Below, piece by piece: positions 51,244 through 60,754 of a stretch of DNA of 64,000 nucleotides. A model generated the notes under the pieces. That model searched no databases and was not told where the DNA came from. It worked only from the letters and a program-made list of their open reading frames with translations. The translations under genes and the position numbers were made by a program. Position 1 is the first letter of the stretch; every line of letters begins with the position of its first letter. Origin of the DNA: Clostridia bacterium (GTDB taxonomy: Bacteria > Bacillota > Clostridia > Lachnospirales > Lachnospiraceae); NCBI GenBank assembly GCA_910576325.1, contig CAJTIM010000002.1, positions 2,501 to 66,500 on the forward strand, read 5' to 3'.

Positions 51244-51850
51244 TACAATAAACAACCGCCACCGCCGTGCTCACCATCGTCGCCGCAATCGCAGGACCTA
51301 CAATCGCCGCCGGGTTCACGCTCCCGTACTGGCTCCGGTAAGCAATGATGTTCACCGGTATCAATTGAAGCGATGAAATATTAATGATGAGAAAGGTACA
51401 CATCTCATTGCTCGCCGTGCCTTTCGGCACCGGAGTTCTGATGCTTCTGCCGCCTGTGTGCGCTTTTCCTTGTCTCCTCTCATCCTCCAGCTCCTCCAAA
51501 GCCTCCATTGCTTTCAGCCCCGCAGGCGTCGCCGCCCATCCCAGGCCGAAGATATTGGCAATGATATTGGTGGTTATATACTCTCTTGCCTTATGTCCCT
51601 TTGGAATCTCCGGAAACATAAAGCTGATAAAGGGCTGAAGCTTTCTTGCTGCCTGCCGGATCATTCCGCTCTTCTGAGCAATCTCCATCAGCCCCACCCA
51701 TAGAGACATCACACCTGTCATTGTGATGCACAGGCTCACCGCATCCTTCGCAGAGTCCAGAGCCGCCGTAGTAAGCTCCGGAAGCCTTCCCTGAAAGGCC
51801 CCGTACACAACACCCACAAGCAGCATAATTCCCCACAAATAATTTAACAT
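51215..51850 (-). CDS. spmA: Spore maturation protein A
   Basis: 211 residues from ATG 51850 (MLNYLWGIMLLVGVVYG); an in-frame start at 51880 is weaker. Gate/nucleoside-recognition features are CITMTGVMSLWVGLMEIAQKSG, FPEIPKGHKAREYITTNIIANIFGLG and GTASNEMCTFLIINISSLQLIP. Works with SpmB in spore core dehydration. Its 3' end is the insertion point of the 3.6 kb element, and spmB is about 11.7 kb downstream. Confidence 0.92.
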   Translation of the reverse strand: MLNYLWGIMLLVGVVYGAFQGRLPELTTAALDSAKDAVSLCITMTGVMSLWVGLMEIAQKSGMIRQAARKLQPFISFMFPEIPKGHKAREYITTNIIANIFGLGWAATPAGLKAMEALEELEDERRQGKAHTGGRSIRTPVPKGTASNEMCTFLIINISSLQLIPVNIIAYRSQYGSVNPAAIVGPAIAATMVSTAVAVVYCKVMDGKRGV

Positions 51851-52011
51851 TTCACACCGTTTTTCCCCTTTTACGATCAATATATTCTCTTGTGTCCCGA
51901 GCTATGTTTGATTGGAATTTTTTTCTTAATTTTCCTTATTTTTCGCGCTTTTTAACGAATTTTTACTCGGAAATTTTTTTCATTTTTGCGCGATATTTGT
52001 CAATTTTGGTC

Positions 52012-52040
52012 TTGGAATCTTGCGCACTTTTTGATATACT
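52012..52040 (+). promoter_or_regulatory. Promoter of the abrB-like gene
   Basis: TTGGAA (52012-52017), 17-base spacer, TATACT (52035-52040). GGAGGAG follows near 52070, ahead of ATG 52083. Confidence 0.6.
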
Positions 52041-52082
52041 TACAAGCATGAACGTGCTACTATCGCAGAAGGAGGAGACACA

Positions 52083-52337
52083 ATGAAAAACACCGGTGTA
52101 GTCAGACGACTAGACGAACTGGGACGTATCACGCTTCCAATGGAGTTACGAAAGGTATTTAACATTGAAGAACGTGATTCTCTCGAAATCTATGTTGAAG
52201 ACGACAAAATCATTTTAAAGAAGTATGCACCAACGGATATTTTTACAGGAGAGCGAGATGATTTGATAGAGTATCACGGTAAAATGGTTTCAAAGAAGAC
52301 CATTGAAGACCTTGCAAAACTCGCTGAACTGATTTAA
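52083..52337 (+). CDS. AbrB/SpoVT-family transition-state regulator
   Basis: 84 residues. The N-terminal swapped-hairpin DNA-binding domain (VVRRLDELGRITLPMELRKVF, ERDSLEIYVEDDKIILKKY) is canonical, followed by a short helical tail (SKKTIEDLAKLAELI). Such proteins repress stationary-phase genes during growth in Firmicutes. Monocistronic, ending in a terminator. Confidence 0.92.
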   Translation: MKNTGVVRRLDELGRITLPMELRKVFNIEERDSLEIYVEDDKIILKKYAPTDIFTGERDDLIEYHGKMVSKKTIEDLAKLAELI

Positions 52338-52393
52338 ATATCCGTAGCTAAGAAACATCATTTCTACCAAACTACAGATTTATCTACATAATG

Positions 52394-52429
52394 AACCGGA
52401 CCCCATTGCTGTGGAGCCCGGTTTTTTTT
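52394..52429 (+). terminator. Terminator after the abrB-like gene
   Basis: AACCGGACCCCA pairs with TGGAGCCCGGTT, allowing a bulge, and runs into eight T residues. Confidence 0.88.
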
Positions 52430-52434
52430 CTGTC

Positions 52435-53286
52435 TTAGCTCTTACTCCGTCCCAGCAGCTCCTGATAAATATCTCTTCGTGACACGCCCCGATCCCCGGC
52501 AACCAGACGCATAGCCTCCTTATGGGAATGGCCCCGTTCCTCATAAAGCTCCATATGTTCCTCAAGGCTCAGCTCCTGCCATGCCTTTTTCCGCTCCTCC
52601 TGGATCTCCTCAGCCTTCTTCCCTTCTATAACCAGCACGCACTCTCCCCGGGGCTCCTCTGTCTCATAATGGCGGATCGCCTCATTCAAATCTGTCCGAA
52701 AGGCCGTCTCATGCTTCTTCGTAAGCTCCCGGCACACCGTCAGCCTTCGGTTCCCCAGAAGCTCATAAAGCTCCTTCAGCGTCCTTCCAAGGCGGTGAGG
52801 CGCCTCATAGAGAATCATAGTTCTTGTTTCCCCCCGCAGCTCCTTCAGCACCGCCTGCCGCTCCTTTTTATCCGTAGGGAGAAAGGCTTCGAAGGCAAAG
52901 CGTCTGGTGCTTAAGGCCGAAAGAGTAAGGGCCGTAATGCAGGCCGAAGCTCCCGGAAGGGAGGTTACTTCAATCCCCTCCTGCGCGCACATTTTCACAA
53001 GCTCCTCCCCCGGATCGGAGATTCCCGGAGTTCCCGCGTCCGTGATCAGCGCGATATTCTTTCCCTGCCGGAGCCTGTCAATCAGCTCTCGTCCCTTTTC
53101 ATACTTATTATACTCATGATAGCTTGTCATAGGCGTATGAATCTCAAAATGATTCAGAAGCTTAATACTGTTTCTCGTATCCTCCGCCGCGATCAAATCC
53201 ACCTCTTTTAAAATACGGAGCACCCGTAGGGTAATGTCCTCCAAATTCCCGATGGGCGTGGCGCACAGATATAATATTCCCTGCAT
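52435..53286 (-). CDS. rsmI: 16S rRNA (cytidine-1402-2'-O)-methyltransferase
   Basis: 283 residues with all RsmI signatures: LYLCATPIGNLEDITLRVL, IAAEDTRNSIKLLNHF, TDAGTPGISDPGEELV, SLPGASACITALTLS, YEAPHRLGRTL and CRELTKKHE. It methylates the 2'-OH of C1402 in the decoding centre. It converges on the abrB-like gene; about 56 bases separate it from the upstream lipoprotein gene. Confidence 0.95.
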   Translation of the reverse strand: MQGILYLCATPIGNLEDITLRVLRILKEVDLIAAEDTRNSIKLLNHFEIHTPMTSYHEYNKYEKGRELIDRLRQGKNIALITDAGTPGISDPGEELVKMCAQEGIEVTSLPGASACITALTLSALSTRRFAFEAFLPTDKKERQAVLKELRGETRTMILYEAPHRLGRTLKELYELLGNRRLTVCRELTKKHETAFRTDLNEAIRHYETEEPRGECVLVIEGKKAEEIQEERKKAWQELSLEEHMELYEERGHSHKEAMRLVAGDRGVSRRDIYQELLGRSKS

Positions 53287-53342
53287 ATTTTGCCTCCTGA
53301 CGTCTCAATCAAACGTGCCCGCATGTTCATCCGAGGCACAAA

Positions 53343-54629
53343 TCAAAACTCCGATGTTGAATCGTGTTCCCCGCTCAAAAGCCCTTCCGGCGTGTAAGAG
53401 CATTTTGCATTCCACAGCAGCCATTCCTCACAGCCGCTGTCATAGACTGCCTGTATCTGCTGCCGGATCTGCTCACCCTCGTAGCTCTGGTGATGGGCAA
53501 TCCAGACAGCCGTAAAGTCCTGGAGCCACGGACGCACAACAGCCCTGTGCTCTCCTTGCGGAATCTTCTCAAGCACTTCATTGGAAGCCTTAAGGGCCGC
53601 CGCAACCGTCTCATAAGGCATCAGATCCGGGTGTTCGATACCGTATACCCCATCCCGGTAATGGGAAGGGTAAACCATGGGGCAGATATAGTCCAGATAT
53701 CTTGCCATAGCCCCGTAATCCTGTCCCACAATAACAGCGTCATTTTCATTGTCTATCACAGTTCCGAACACGTCCGCCGACACCCGGACGCCCAGAGGGG
53801 AAAGCTGTTCATAAGCATATGCCGTAAACTCGGTAATGACATCCGTCTTTGTCCTCCCCTGAATCCTGGGTCCGTAATCCGCCTCCCCGTCGGAAATCTC
53901 CGTTGGAAACCGGATGTAATCAAACTGAATCTCGTCAAAACCTGCCAGAGCCGCTTCCTTTCCCAGAGCTATAAGATACTCCCATACCTCCTCCTCATAA
54001 GGATTCACCCAGGCCAGACCGTTTTTATCCCGGAAAATGCCGCCATCCTTTTTGCGGATGCAAAGCTCCGGCCGTTTTTCCGCCAGCAGCGGGTCCTTAA
54101 AGGCTACGATTCTGGCAATCAGATAAAGGTCCTGCTCCTTAAGGCGCCCCATAAGCTCCGGCAGATCCCGTATATATGCCACGCCGGCTCCCAGCTCCTC
54201 CACTAAAGGTTGATTCATCTTGTACGTAACAATACCCTCGTCATTTTTAATATCAATGACCATGGCATTGAGCTCCGTGTCCGCTGCAAGCTGCTCCCGA
54301 TCCGCCATTCCCGTATGGCCTGCCATGGGGCCGGTGATGTAAATTCCCTTCACCATAGGCACATCCTTCCTCGGTGCCTCCGCCTCCCGGGGCTCATCCT
54401 CCGGTTCCGGAACCGTATCACTGTCCGCAGCCTCCGGCGCTGTCTTTTCCGATTCATCCGCCTGCTTTGCTTCTTCCGTCTGCTCTCCGTCCCCGGCTTC
54501 CTCTTCCGTCTCCGCCGGAGACACCTGCCGTACCGTCGGCACCTCCGCTTCCGGCTGCCGGATGCATCCTGCCGTAAGTACGGACAGAAGAAGCATCAAA
54601 GCCGGAGCAAATATTACTGCCTTCTTCAA
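53343..54629 (-). CDS. Putative glycoside hydrolase lipoprotein (DUF4015 type)
   Basis: 428 residues. Signal peptide with lipobox LTAGC, then a very acidic Glu/Asp/Pro linker (about 30-88), then a TIM-barrel-like domain: VKGIYITGPMAGHTGMADRE, NAMVIDIKNDEGIVTY, AGFDEIQFDYIRFP, VSADVFGTVIDNEN and ICPMVYPSHY. This matches the putative glycoside hydrolase family PF13200, whose substrate is unknown. Likely cell-surface located. The tail VWIAHHQSYEGEQIR is followed by CEEWLLWNA. Confidence 0.85.
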   Translation of the reverse strand: MKKAVIFAPALMLLLSVLTAGCIRQPEAEVPTVRQVSPAETEEEAGDGEQTEEAKQADESEKTAPEAADSDTVPEPEDEPREAEAPRKDVPMVKGIYITGPMAGHTGMADREQLAADTELNAMVIDIKNDEGIVTYKMNQPLVEELGAGVAYIRDLPELMGRLKEQDLYLIARIVAFKDPLLAEKRPELCIRKKDGGIFRDKNGLAWVNPYEEEVWEYLIALGKEAALAGFDEIQFDYIRFPTEISDGEADYGPRIQGRTKTDVITEFTAYAYEQLSPLGVRVSADVFGTVIDNENDAVIVGQDYGAMARYLDYICPMVYPSHYRDGVYGIEHPDLMPYETVAAALKASNEVLEKIPQGEHRAVVRPWLQDFTAVWIAHHQSYEGEQIRQQIQAVYDSGCEEWLLWNAKCSYTPEGLLSGEHDSTSEF

Positions 54630-54695
54630 TCCGTTTCCTCCGTTCGGCCGGTAAGTCTGCTTACACAGCCCTGTCCAATATCCCTGTAAATTTTA

Positions 54696-55433
54696 TTAAT
54701 ATCCATAGATATCATAAATCTCATCCGTATAAACTCCCTGCTTCTTATACACAATCAGGGGCTTTTCCACCGTAATCCGGGATTTCCCTCCTGACAGCGC
54801 TTCAATCAGAACCATATTAGGCTCCTTATCCACAAAAGGATATACCAGGCGCATCCGTTTCGGCTCCAATTTATAGCGCACCAAAAGCGTCAGAATCTCC
54901 GCCAGGCGAAAAGGCCGGTGTACCAGGTAAAAGCGGCCGCCCGGCCGGAGCACTCTTGCCGTCTGGCCCACCACATCCTCCAGGGTACACAGGATCTCAT
55001 GACGGGCAACGGCCTTTGGCTGCTCTGGATTGACCAGGCCATGATTCCCTGTCATATAAGGAGGGTTGCAGGTAACCACATCAAAAGAAGCAGCTCCGAA
55101 AAGAGCCGCTGCTTCTTTGATATCTCCGGTCACAATAGAAACCGATTCCTCCAGATGATTGTATGCCACGCTCCGCCTGGCCATGTCCGCGCTTTCCTCC
55201 TGAATCTCCAGTCCGGTAAAATCCCGTCCTTCGGTTTTTCCCCGAAGCAAAATGGGGATGATCCCCGTTCCCGTCCCCAGATCCAGTGCCCGTTCCCCCG
55301 GCTTCACTCTTGCAAAGCCCGACAGCAGAACCGCATCCATGCCAAAGCAGAATTTCCGGGAATTCTGAATGATCCGATAACCGTTTCTGTGAAGCTCATC
55401 CAGGCGTTCCCCTTCCTTCAGCTCAATTGTCAT
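54696..55433 (-). CDS. trmN6: tRNA1(Val) (adenine-37-N6)-methyltransferase-like protein
   Basis: 245 residues of the YfiC/TrmN6 type (COG4123). SAM-binding loop ALDLGTGTGIIPILL, FTGLEIQEESADMA, and catalytic motif VVTCNPPYMTGNHG. Start ATG 55433 overlaps the ricT stop by 11 bases. The assignment to A37 of tRNA-Val comes from the E. coli member and may differ in Firmicutes. Confidence 0.88.
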   Translation of the reverse strand: MTIELKEGERLDELHRNGYRIIQNSRKFCFGMDAVLLSGFARVKPGERALDLGTGTGIIPILLRGKTEGRDFTGLEIQEESADMARRSVAYNHLEESVSIVTGDIKEAAALFGAASFDVVTCNPPYMTGNHGLVNPEQPKAVARHEILCTLEDVVGQTARVLRPGGRFYLVHRPFRLAEILTLLVRYKLEPKRMRLVYPFVDKEPNMVLIEALSGGKSRITVEKPLIVYKKQGVYTDEIYDIYGY

Positions 55434-56334
55434 CTAACTTTGATTTTCCTTCCTGGCGCTCCAGTGCCTCCAGCTTTTTCAGCTCCTTATCGGCAACGTC
55501 GCCCTTTTCCTTTCTACGTCTGGGGCGGAACTTCAGCTCGTCCACCTTGTACTCGCGAATCTCCTTCTCGTCTCCCTCCAGGGTAACAATCACCTTCACC
55601 TTCTGGCGCAGTACATTGACGCTCTGTACCTCGCCTTTAAGGCCGTCCCCTGTCGTCACATGGTCTCCTACATTGGGCAGATGGCTGTTCAATTCCTCAT
55701 AAGTCTCCTGCTCATGCTTTAAACAGCACATCAGCCTGCCGCAGACGCCGGAAATCTTGGTGGGGTTTAAAGAAAGATTCTGCTCCTTTGCCATCTTGAT
55801 GGAAACAGGTATAAATTCCGATAAATGGGTATGGCAACAAAGGCTTCTCCCGCAGATACCGATTCCCCCTATAATCTTTGTCTCATCCCGAACACCGATC
55901 TGCCTCAGCTCAATCCTTGTCTTAAATACGGCGGCCAGATCCTTCACCAGCTCCCGGAAATCAATACGGCCGTCCGCCGTAAAGTAAAACAATACCTTGT
56001 TGTTGTCAAAGGTGTATTCCGCCTGAATCAGCTTCATATCCAGCTTATGCTTGCGAATCTTCTCCAAACAGATACGGAAGGCCTCCTTCTCCTTCTGCCG
56101 ATTGGCCGCCTCTTTGGCGTCATCCTCCGCCGTAGCCAGCCGCACCACCGGTTTTAAGGGCTGAACCACCTTGGAGCGCTCCACTTCCTTAGTTCCCACT
56201 ACCACATAGCCGTACTCCACCCCTCTGGCTGTCTCTACAATTACATGCTTTCCCTTGGGAATATTCATCTTTCCGGGAGAAAAGTAGTAGACCTTTCCCG
56301 CATTCCGGAATCTGACTCCGATTACCTTTTCCAT
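55423..56334 (-). CDS. ricT: RicT (YaaT), PSP1-domain stimulator of RNase Y
   Basis: 303 residues. The PSP1 domain includes GVEYGYVVVGTKEVE, AEYTFDNNKVLFYFTADGRIDFRELV and RTRIELRQIGVRDE-like sequence. The cysteine clusters GICGRSLCCHTHL and GVCGRLMCCLKHEQ would hold the iron-sulfur centre reported for the Ric complex in Bacillus. RicT assists RNase Y mRNA cleavage and sporulation phosphorelay. It follows holB by 1 base, a conserved holB-ricT-trmN6-rsmI neighbourhood in Firmicutes. Confidence 0.93.
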   Translation of the reverse strand: MEKVIGVRFRNAGKVYYFSPGKMNIPKGKHVIVETARGVEYGYVVVGTKEVERSKVVQPLKPVVRLATAEDDAKEAANRQKEKEAFRICLEKIRKHKLDMKLIQAEYTFDNNKVLFYFTADGRIDFRELVKDLAAVFKTRIELRQIGVRDETKIIGGIGICGRSLCCHTHLSEFIPVSIKMAKEQNLSLNPTKISGVCGRLMCCLKHEQETYEELNSHLPNVGDHVTTGDGLKGEVQSVNVLRQKVKVIVTLEGDEKEIREYKVDELKFRPRRRKEKGDVADKELKKLEALERQEGKSKLDDN

Positions 56335-56335
56335 C

Positions 56336-57325
56336 TCAGTTCTCCTTTATGGTCAGCAGAAGAAGCTCCATGGTCAGCTCAAAATTCACATTGGCTTTAA
56401 GACGCACTTTTGCTTTCTCCAGCGCTTCGATAATTTGCTCCAGGCCCTCATAGGATATTCTTGAGGCCTGAAAGCTGATATGATTGATTTCCTCCGAAAA
56501 TACAAGGCCGTCCACCTGCCTCGTAGCCTTGAACAGCAGAACATCCCGATACCACAGAACCAGAAGATCCAGATAATCGTTGATGTCCGCCTTATAGTCC
56601 GCTACCTTGCGGATCGCCTCGGTGATCTCCCACAGCTCCATATCATTCATATGGCGCACCAGATGAACTGCGTGATCCTTAAGCTCTCCGAAATGCTCGG
56701 ACAAAGCCAGCATCCGCGCACGCCCCACATTTCCCCTGGCAAATGCGGTGCACAGCTCGGCCTGATAATCAGGAATCCGCAGCTGCTCCATAAGGTACTG
56801 CCGAATCAGACTGTCCTTCACCGGCCTCAGCTTCAGGGTCACGCACCGGGACAGAATCGTAGGCAGAAAGCTCTCCGAGTTGGTGGTCAGAAGAAGAATC
56901 ACCCCATAGGAGGGCGGCTCCTCTATGGTCTTCAGCAAGGCATTCTGCGCCTGTATGGTCATCTTTTCCGCTTCATCTATCAGATATATCTTATAAGGGC
57001 TGCTGTAAGGGCGGATTTGAATATCGCCGCACAGCTGCTCCCGGATATCCTCCACTCCGATGGAGCCTGCGTTCCGATGCTCCACATGAATAATATCCGG
57101 CTGATTGCCGGTGCCTGCCTGCTTACAGGAGCGGCAGCTTCCGCAGGGCGAAGTTCCCTGCTTCTCGCATTGCAGAGTCTGCGCAAAGGTCTGTGCCAAA
57201 AGCTTCTTCCCTGCGCCTTCCTCTCCGTCAAATATATAGGCATGGGAGATCTTGTTCAATTGAATTGCATTCTGCAAATGTCCAATAATTTCTTCATGGC
57301 CCAAAATATCTTTAAAATACGGCAT
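56336..57325 (-). CDS. holB: DNA polymerase III delta' subunit
   Basis: 329 residues. Clamp-loader AAA module: IFDGEEGAGKKLLAQTFAQ (Walker A), zinc knuckle with CEKQGTSPCGSCRSC, IYLIDEAEKMTIQAQNALLKT (Walker B), TIEEPPSYGVILLLTTN and SRC in FLPTILSRCVTLKL. C-terminal helical domain. Part of the clamp loader that places the sliding clamp on DNA. Confidence 0.93.
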   Translation of the reverse strand: MPYFKDILGHEEIIGHLQNAIQLNKISHAYIFDGEEGAGKKLLAQTFAQTLQCEKQGTSPCGSCRSCKQAGTGNQPDIIHVEHRNAGSIGVEDIREQLCGDIQIRPYSSPYKIYLIDEAEKMTIQAQNALLKTIEEPPSYGVILLLTTNSESFLPTILSRCVTLKLRPVKDSLIRQYLMEQLRIPDYQAELCTAFARGNVGRARMLALSEHFGELKDHAVHLVRHMNDMELWEITEAIRKVADYKADINDYLDLLVLWYRDVLLFKATRQVDGLVFSEEINHISFQASRISYEGLEQIIEALEKAKVRLKANVNFELTMELLLLTIKEN

Positions 57326-57387
57326 AGTATCTCCCCCTCCCTGCTAACGCTCATTATAGCACACTCTCTCCGGAAAAGACAGCCCTT

Positions 57388-57981
57388 TTACATTTCCATC
57401 CGCTCCAAAATATAGGACGTGATTTTCTCTATACATTCCGAAAGATCCCTGTTTACGAACCGCAGCTCAATCCCGGCCTCCAAAAGTCTTTCCTCCGCAA
57501 AATCCGCGCTGTCCGCAAGAAATCTGCGGCACATCTCCGCATAGCGCGGTTCCTCCTGGCTACGCTCCCGATCAAGAGCTCTTTGAAGACGTTCCCCGTC
57601 CTCCACCTCAATATAGATAGGAACAACCCTGTCTTCTCCATAGTATTTCCGGATTGCCAGAAAGGAATCCAGAACGCCTATCATGGTATAGTGGTAATGT
57701 GCCAAATCCACATGCTCCCCGTCCGCGGTGAAATAGTTCCAGATTCCGTGGACCGTCTTATAGGCTCTCCGTTCAATTACCTTTCCCGCCGCCTCCATGC
57801 GGGCCAGCTCCGCTTCATCCGTAAAATGATATTCAATCCCCGGTGTTTCCCCTGCCCGGATAGGACGGGTGGTATAAGGCACCATCGGCCGAAGGCCCAG
57901 AGCACGGTTTTCCATCAGGCTCCTGTAAATGGTATCCTTGCCCGTAGAACTCTTTCCAAATACGTAAAAGATCTTTCCCAT
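57388..57981 (-). CDS. Guanylate kinase family protein
   Basis: 197 residues from ATG 57981 (MGKIFYVFGKSSTGKDTIY); the frame upstream of it only mirrors the decarboxylase gene. P-loop GKSSTGKDTIYRSLM, VPYTTRPIRAGETPGIEYHF (GMP-binding TTR), and ERRAYKTVHGIWNYF. Gmk phosphorylates GMP to GDP; the sequence is somewhat diverged (VFGKSSTGKD rather than LSGPSGVGK), so this may be a second, specialised copy as is common beside Orn/Lys/Arg decarboxylase genes in Clostridia. Confidence 0.85.
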   Translation of the reverse strand: MGKIFYVFGKSSTGKDTIYRSLMENRALGLRPMVPYTTRPIRAGETPGIEYHFTDEAELARMEAAGKVIERRAYKTVHGIWNYFTADGEHVDLAHYHYTMIGVLDSFLAIRKYYGEDRVVPIYIEVEDGERLQRALDRERSQEEPRYAEMCRRFLADSADFAEERLLEAGIELRFVNRDLSECIEKITSYILERMEM

Positions 57982-57983
57982 TT

Positions 57984-59432
57984 CTATGTCTCCTTTATCA
58001 CGGCAATCCGCCCCTCTTCCCCCCGTCCGTGCAGTTCCTGTCCGGCCGCAAGGCAGGCCTCTATCCGGCCGCAAAGCTCCTTCGTTATCTCTTCTCCGGG
58101 AACCACAAGAGGAATCCCCGGCGGGTAGAGATAAAGAAATGCCCCGGCAATCCGATTCGGACAGCGGCTAAGCTCGACCCATTCCTTTTCCTGCTCCAAC
58201 GCCGTTCCTAACGGCAAAAGGGGTTGTGCTTTCAGCGGAGGCCATCCCCGGAATGATTCCGTATTCCGCCATTCGGGGTTCTCTGTTAAAAGCCTGTCCA
58301 GCTCATAAAGCGCCCGGCCAAGACGCGCAAAATCCTGCTCCTGATCCGCCACACTGGAAATACCTGTGGCATAAAGCCTCTCCGCCATCTCCAACTCCAG
58401 ATGATAGGTATTACGCAGATGCTCCATAAGCGCCTCTCCCGTAATGGCCGTATGCTCCGCGGAAATCACCAGCCTGGAACGATCAAAATCATAAACTCCC
58501 TTTTTCCCTGCAAGCTCCCTTCCCGCAAGCCGCAGACATTCCAGATCCCTGCAGCCTTCCCGAAATTCCTCCAAACGCCTTATATACGCTTCAAACAGCG
58601 CTTCTCCCTCCCGCTCCAGCAGCTCCAGACAGCTGTCTATGGATGCCATAAGCACATAGGAGGGACTGCTGCTCTGATAAACGGAGAGGTAATACCGGAT
58701 CTTCTCCCTATCCACAAGCTCCCCTTGTATATGCAGCAATGCTGTCTGAGTCAGTGACGGAAGCGTCTTATGCACGCTCTGAATTACCACGTCCGCCCCC
58801 GCACTTACGGCGTCCTCCGGAAAATAGGCGGAAAACGGAAAATGAGCCCCATGAGCCTGATCCACAATCAGGGGGATGCCCCGTTCATGGCAAATCTCCG
58901 CCATGCCACTTATATCCGAGCAAATTCCTTCATAGGTGGGCGAAGTCACAAACACGGCCTCGATCCCCGGCTCCTCCGCCAGTGAATTTTCCACATCCGA
59001 CGGAAGAATCCCGCCGTTTATCCACAATGTTTCCACCGTCTGCGGATAAATATAGGAAAGCCTCAGATTGCGCAGCCCTGCGCCGTGATAAGCGCTGCGG
59101 TGGCTGTTTCTGGTCAGCAAAAGCTTCCCTCCCTGGTGCGTACAGCCGGAAATAGCGCTTAAAATCCCCGCAGTACTGCCATTTATCAGAAAATGTGTTT
59201 CCTCCGCTCCATAAAGCCTTGCTCCCCGCTCCTGAGCCCTCATCAGAATTCCCCGCTCACCCGGGTGATGCAGATCGTCAAAACCGTGAATCTCCGTAAT
59301 ATCCAGTTGATAAGGATTAAAAAACGCCCCCATCCGGCGCTTATGCCCCGGCATATGAAATCCATAATAATCCGAAGCCGCATAAGCCGCAAGCCGTTCT
59401 CTCAGAGACGGTTCCATTATTATTTTTCCCAT
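57984..59432 (-). CDS. Orn/Lys/Arg decarboxylase-like PLP enzyme
   Basis: 482 residues from ATG 59432 (AGAGGA about 10 bases upstream, inside the hydF end). Fold type I PLP enzyme: FHMPGHKRRMGAFF, THFLINGSTAGILSAIS, TSPTYEGICSDI, VDQAHGAHFPFSAY and the PLP-Lys in VIQSVHKTLPSLTQTA. Shorter than inducible E. coli decarboxylases, like the Bacillus SpeA/YaaO group that makes agmatine or cadaverine. Gene order hydF-decarboxylase-gmk-holB suggests read-through. Substrate not assigned. Confidence 0.87.
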   Translation of the reverse strand: MGKIIMEPSLRERLAAYAASDYYGFHMPGHKRRMGAFFNPYQLDITEIHGFDDLHHPGERGILMRAQERGARLYGAEETHFLINGSTAGILSAISGCTHQGGKLLLTRNSHRSAYHGAGLRNLRLSYIYPQTVETLWINGGILPSDVENSLAEEPGIEAVFVTSPTYEGICSDISGMAEICHERGIPLIVDQAHGAHFPFSAYFPEDAVSAGADVVIQSVHKTLPSLTQTALLHIQGELVDREKIRYYLSVYQSSSPSYVLMASIDSCLELLEREGEALFEAYIRRLEEFREGCRDLECLRLAGRELAGKKGVYDFDRSRLVISAEHTAITGEALMEHLRNTYHLELEMAERLYATGISSVADQEQDFARLGRALYELDRLLTENPEWRNTESFRGWPPLKAQPLLPLGTALEQEKEWVELSRCPNRIAGAFLYLYPPGIPLVVPGEEITKELCGRIEACLAAGQELHGRGEEGRIAVIKET

Positions 59433-59433
59433 A

Positions 59434-60663
59434 TCACTTGTTTCCTCTGCCTGCAACATCCGAAAGAATGGCTTCCATCTCCGGAAACGGTTCCAGGCTC
59501 CTTTCCAATATACCCTTCATATAAGCGATCAGTATCCCGTAATTCGTTATCATAACTCCGGCCTCCTCCGCCCGAGCCATACGGTTTTGCATCTCCCTCT
59601 CCTGGAGCATGCAGCCGCCGCAATGAATGATAAGCCGGTAATCCTTCAGATTGTCCGGAAATTCTCCTCCTGACGTAAAGGTAAACTTCGGCTCTTTCCC
59701 CGTATATTCCCGAATCCATCCGGGCAGCTTTACCGTTCCGATATCTTCACATTGACGGTGATGGGTACAGCCCTCGGAAATCAGGACGTGATCTTTGTCC
59801 TCCAGCCGATTGAGCATCCCCGCTCCCGCCGCCATCCGGGCCAGACTGCCCTTATAGCGGGCAAAGAGAATGGAAAAGGAGGTCAGCCATATATCCTCAG
59901 GAACAGTCCGATTTACCTTATCAAATACCTGACTGTCCGTGATCACAAGCTTGGGCCTCTGCCCCAGACGCTCCAGGGCTTCCGCAAGCTCCGTATCTCT
60001 TACCACGGCAGAAACCGCCCCGGCCTCCAGAATATCACGTATCGTCTGCTGCTGGGGCAAAATCAACCGTCCCTTGGGGGCGCTTTTGTCAATGGGGACT
60101 ACCAGAACCGCCAGATCCAGGGGCTTTAACAGATCCGCTGCCAGGCGTTTTTCCGTACTCCTTTCCGGAAGAAGACAGGCCAGCCGCTCCTTCAGCTCAT
60201 TAATCCCCTCCCCCGTATATGCGCTGACTGAAACGGAAGGCAGACCGTTTTTTTCAGGAGCTTCTCCTGCCAGATCACATTTATTATATACGATCAAAAA
60301 AGGAATTTTTCGTTTCCGGAAGCTTTTTGCAAGCTCTGTGTCCTCTGCTCCCATTCCTGCCGTTTTGTCCACAACCAAAAGGGCAATATCCGACCGCTCC
60401 AGCACCTTTAAGCTTTTCTGCACCCGAAGCCTTCCAAGGCTTCCCTCATCGTCCATGCCCGGCGTGTCCATCAGGACGATTGGTCCCAGTGGCAGCAGCT
60501 CCATTGCTTTATAGACCGGATCGGTTGTCGTTCCCTTAATATCCGATACAAGTGCTGCTTCCTGCCCGGTTATGGCATTGATTATGCTGGACTTCCCGGC
60601 GTTTCGTTTTCCGAATATTCCAATGTGTATCCGCTCCGAGGACGGCGTCTGATGAAAGCTCAT
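59434..60663 (-). CDS. hydF: [FeFe]-hydrogenase maturation GTPase HydF
   Basis: 409 residues. GTPase domain: GIFGKRNAGKSSIINAI (G1), MDTPGMDDEG (G3), VYNKCDL (G4). A middle dimerisation domain (VLVVPIDKSAPKGRLILPQ) precedes the C-terminal cluster-binding domain with EGCTHHRQCEDIG and LIIHCGGCML (CxH...HCxxC). HydF is the scaffold on which the H-cluster 2Fe unit is assembled before delivery to hydrogenase. hydE and hydG are not in the window. Indicates an anaerobic, hydrogen-metabolising host. Confidence 0.96.
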   Translation of the reverse strand: MSFHQTPSSERIHIGIFGKRNAGKSSIINAITGQEAALVSDIKGTTTDPVYKAMELLPLGPIVLMDTPGMDDEGSLGRLRVQKSLKVLERSDIALLVVDKTAGMGAEDTELAKSFRKRKIPFLIVYNKCDLAGEAPEKNGLPSVSVSAYTGEGINELKERLACLLPERSTEKRLAADLLKPLDLAVLVVPIDKSAPKGRLILPQQQTIRDILEAGAVSAVVRDTELAEALERLGQRPKLVITDSQVFDKVNRTVPEDIWLTSFSILFARYKGSLARMAAGAGMLNRLEDKDHVLISEGCTHHRQCEDIGTVKLPGWIREYTGKEPKFTFTSGGEFPDNLKDYRLIIHCGGCMLQEREMQNRMARAEEAGVMITNYGILIAYMKGILERSLEPFPEMEAILSDVAGRGNK

Positions 60664-60754
60664 AAAATTCTCCTGTCCGGAATCTTATCATCGGCCTGAT
60701 ATAAAAGCCAGATATCCATGTTCATCTTACTATAAATTTCTTTCAATTGCCACA

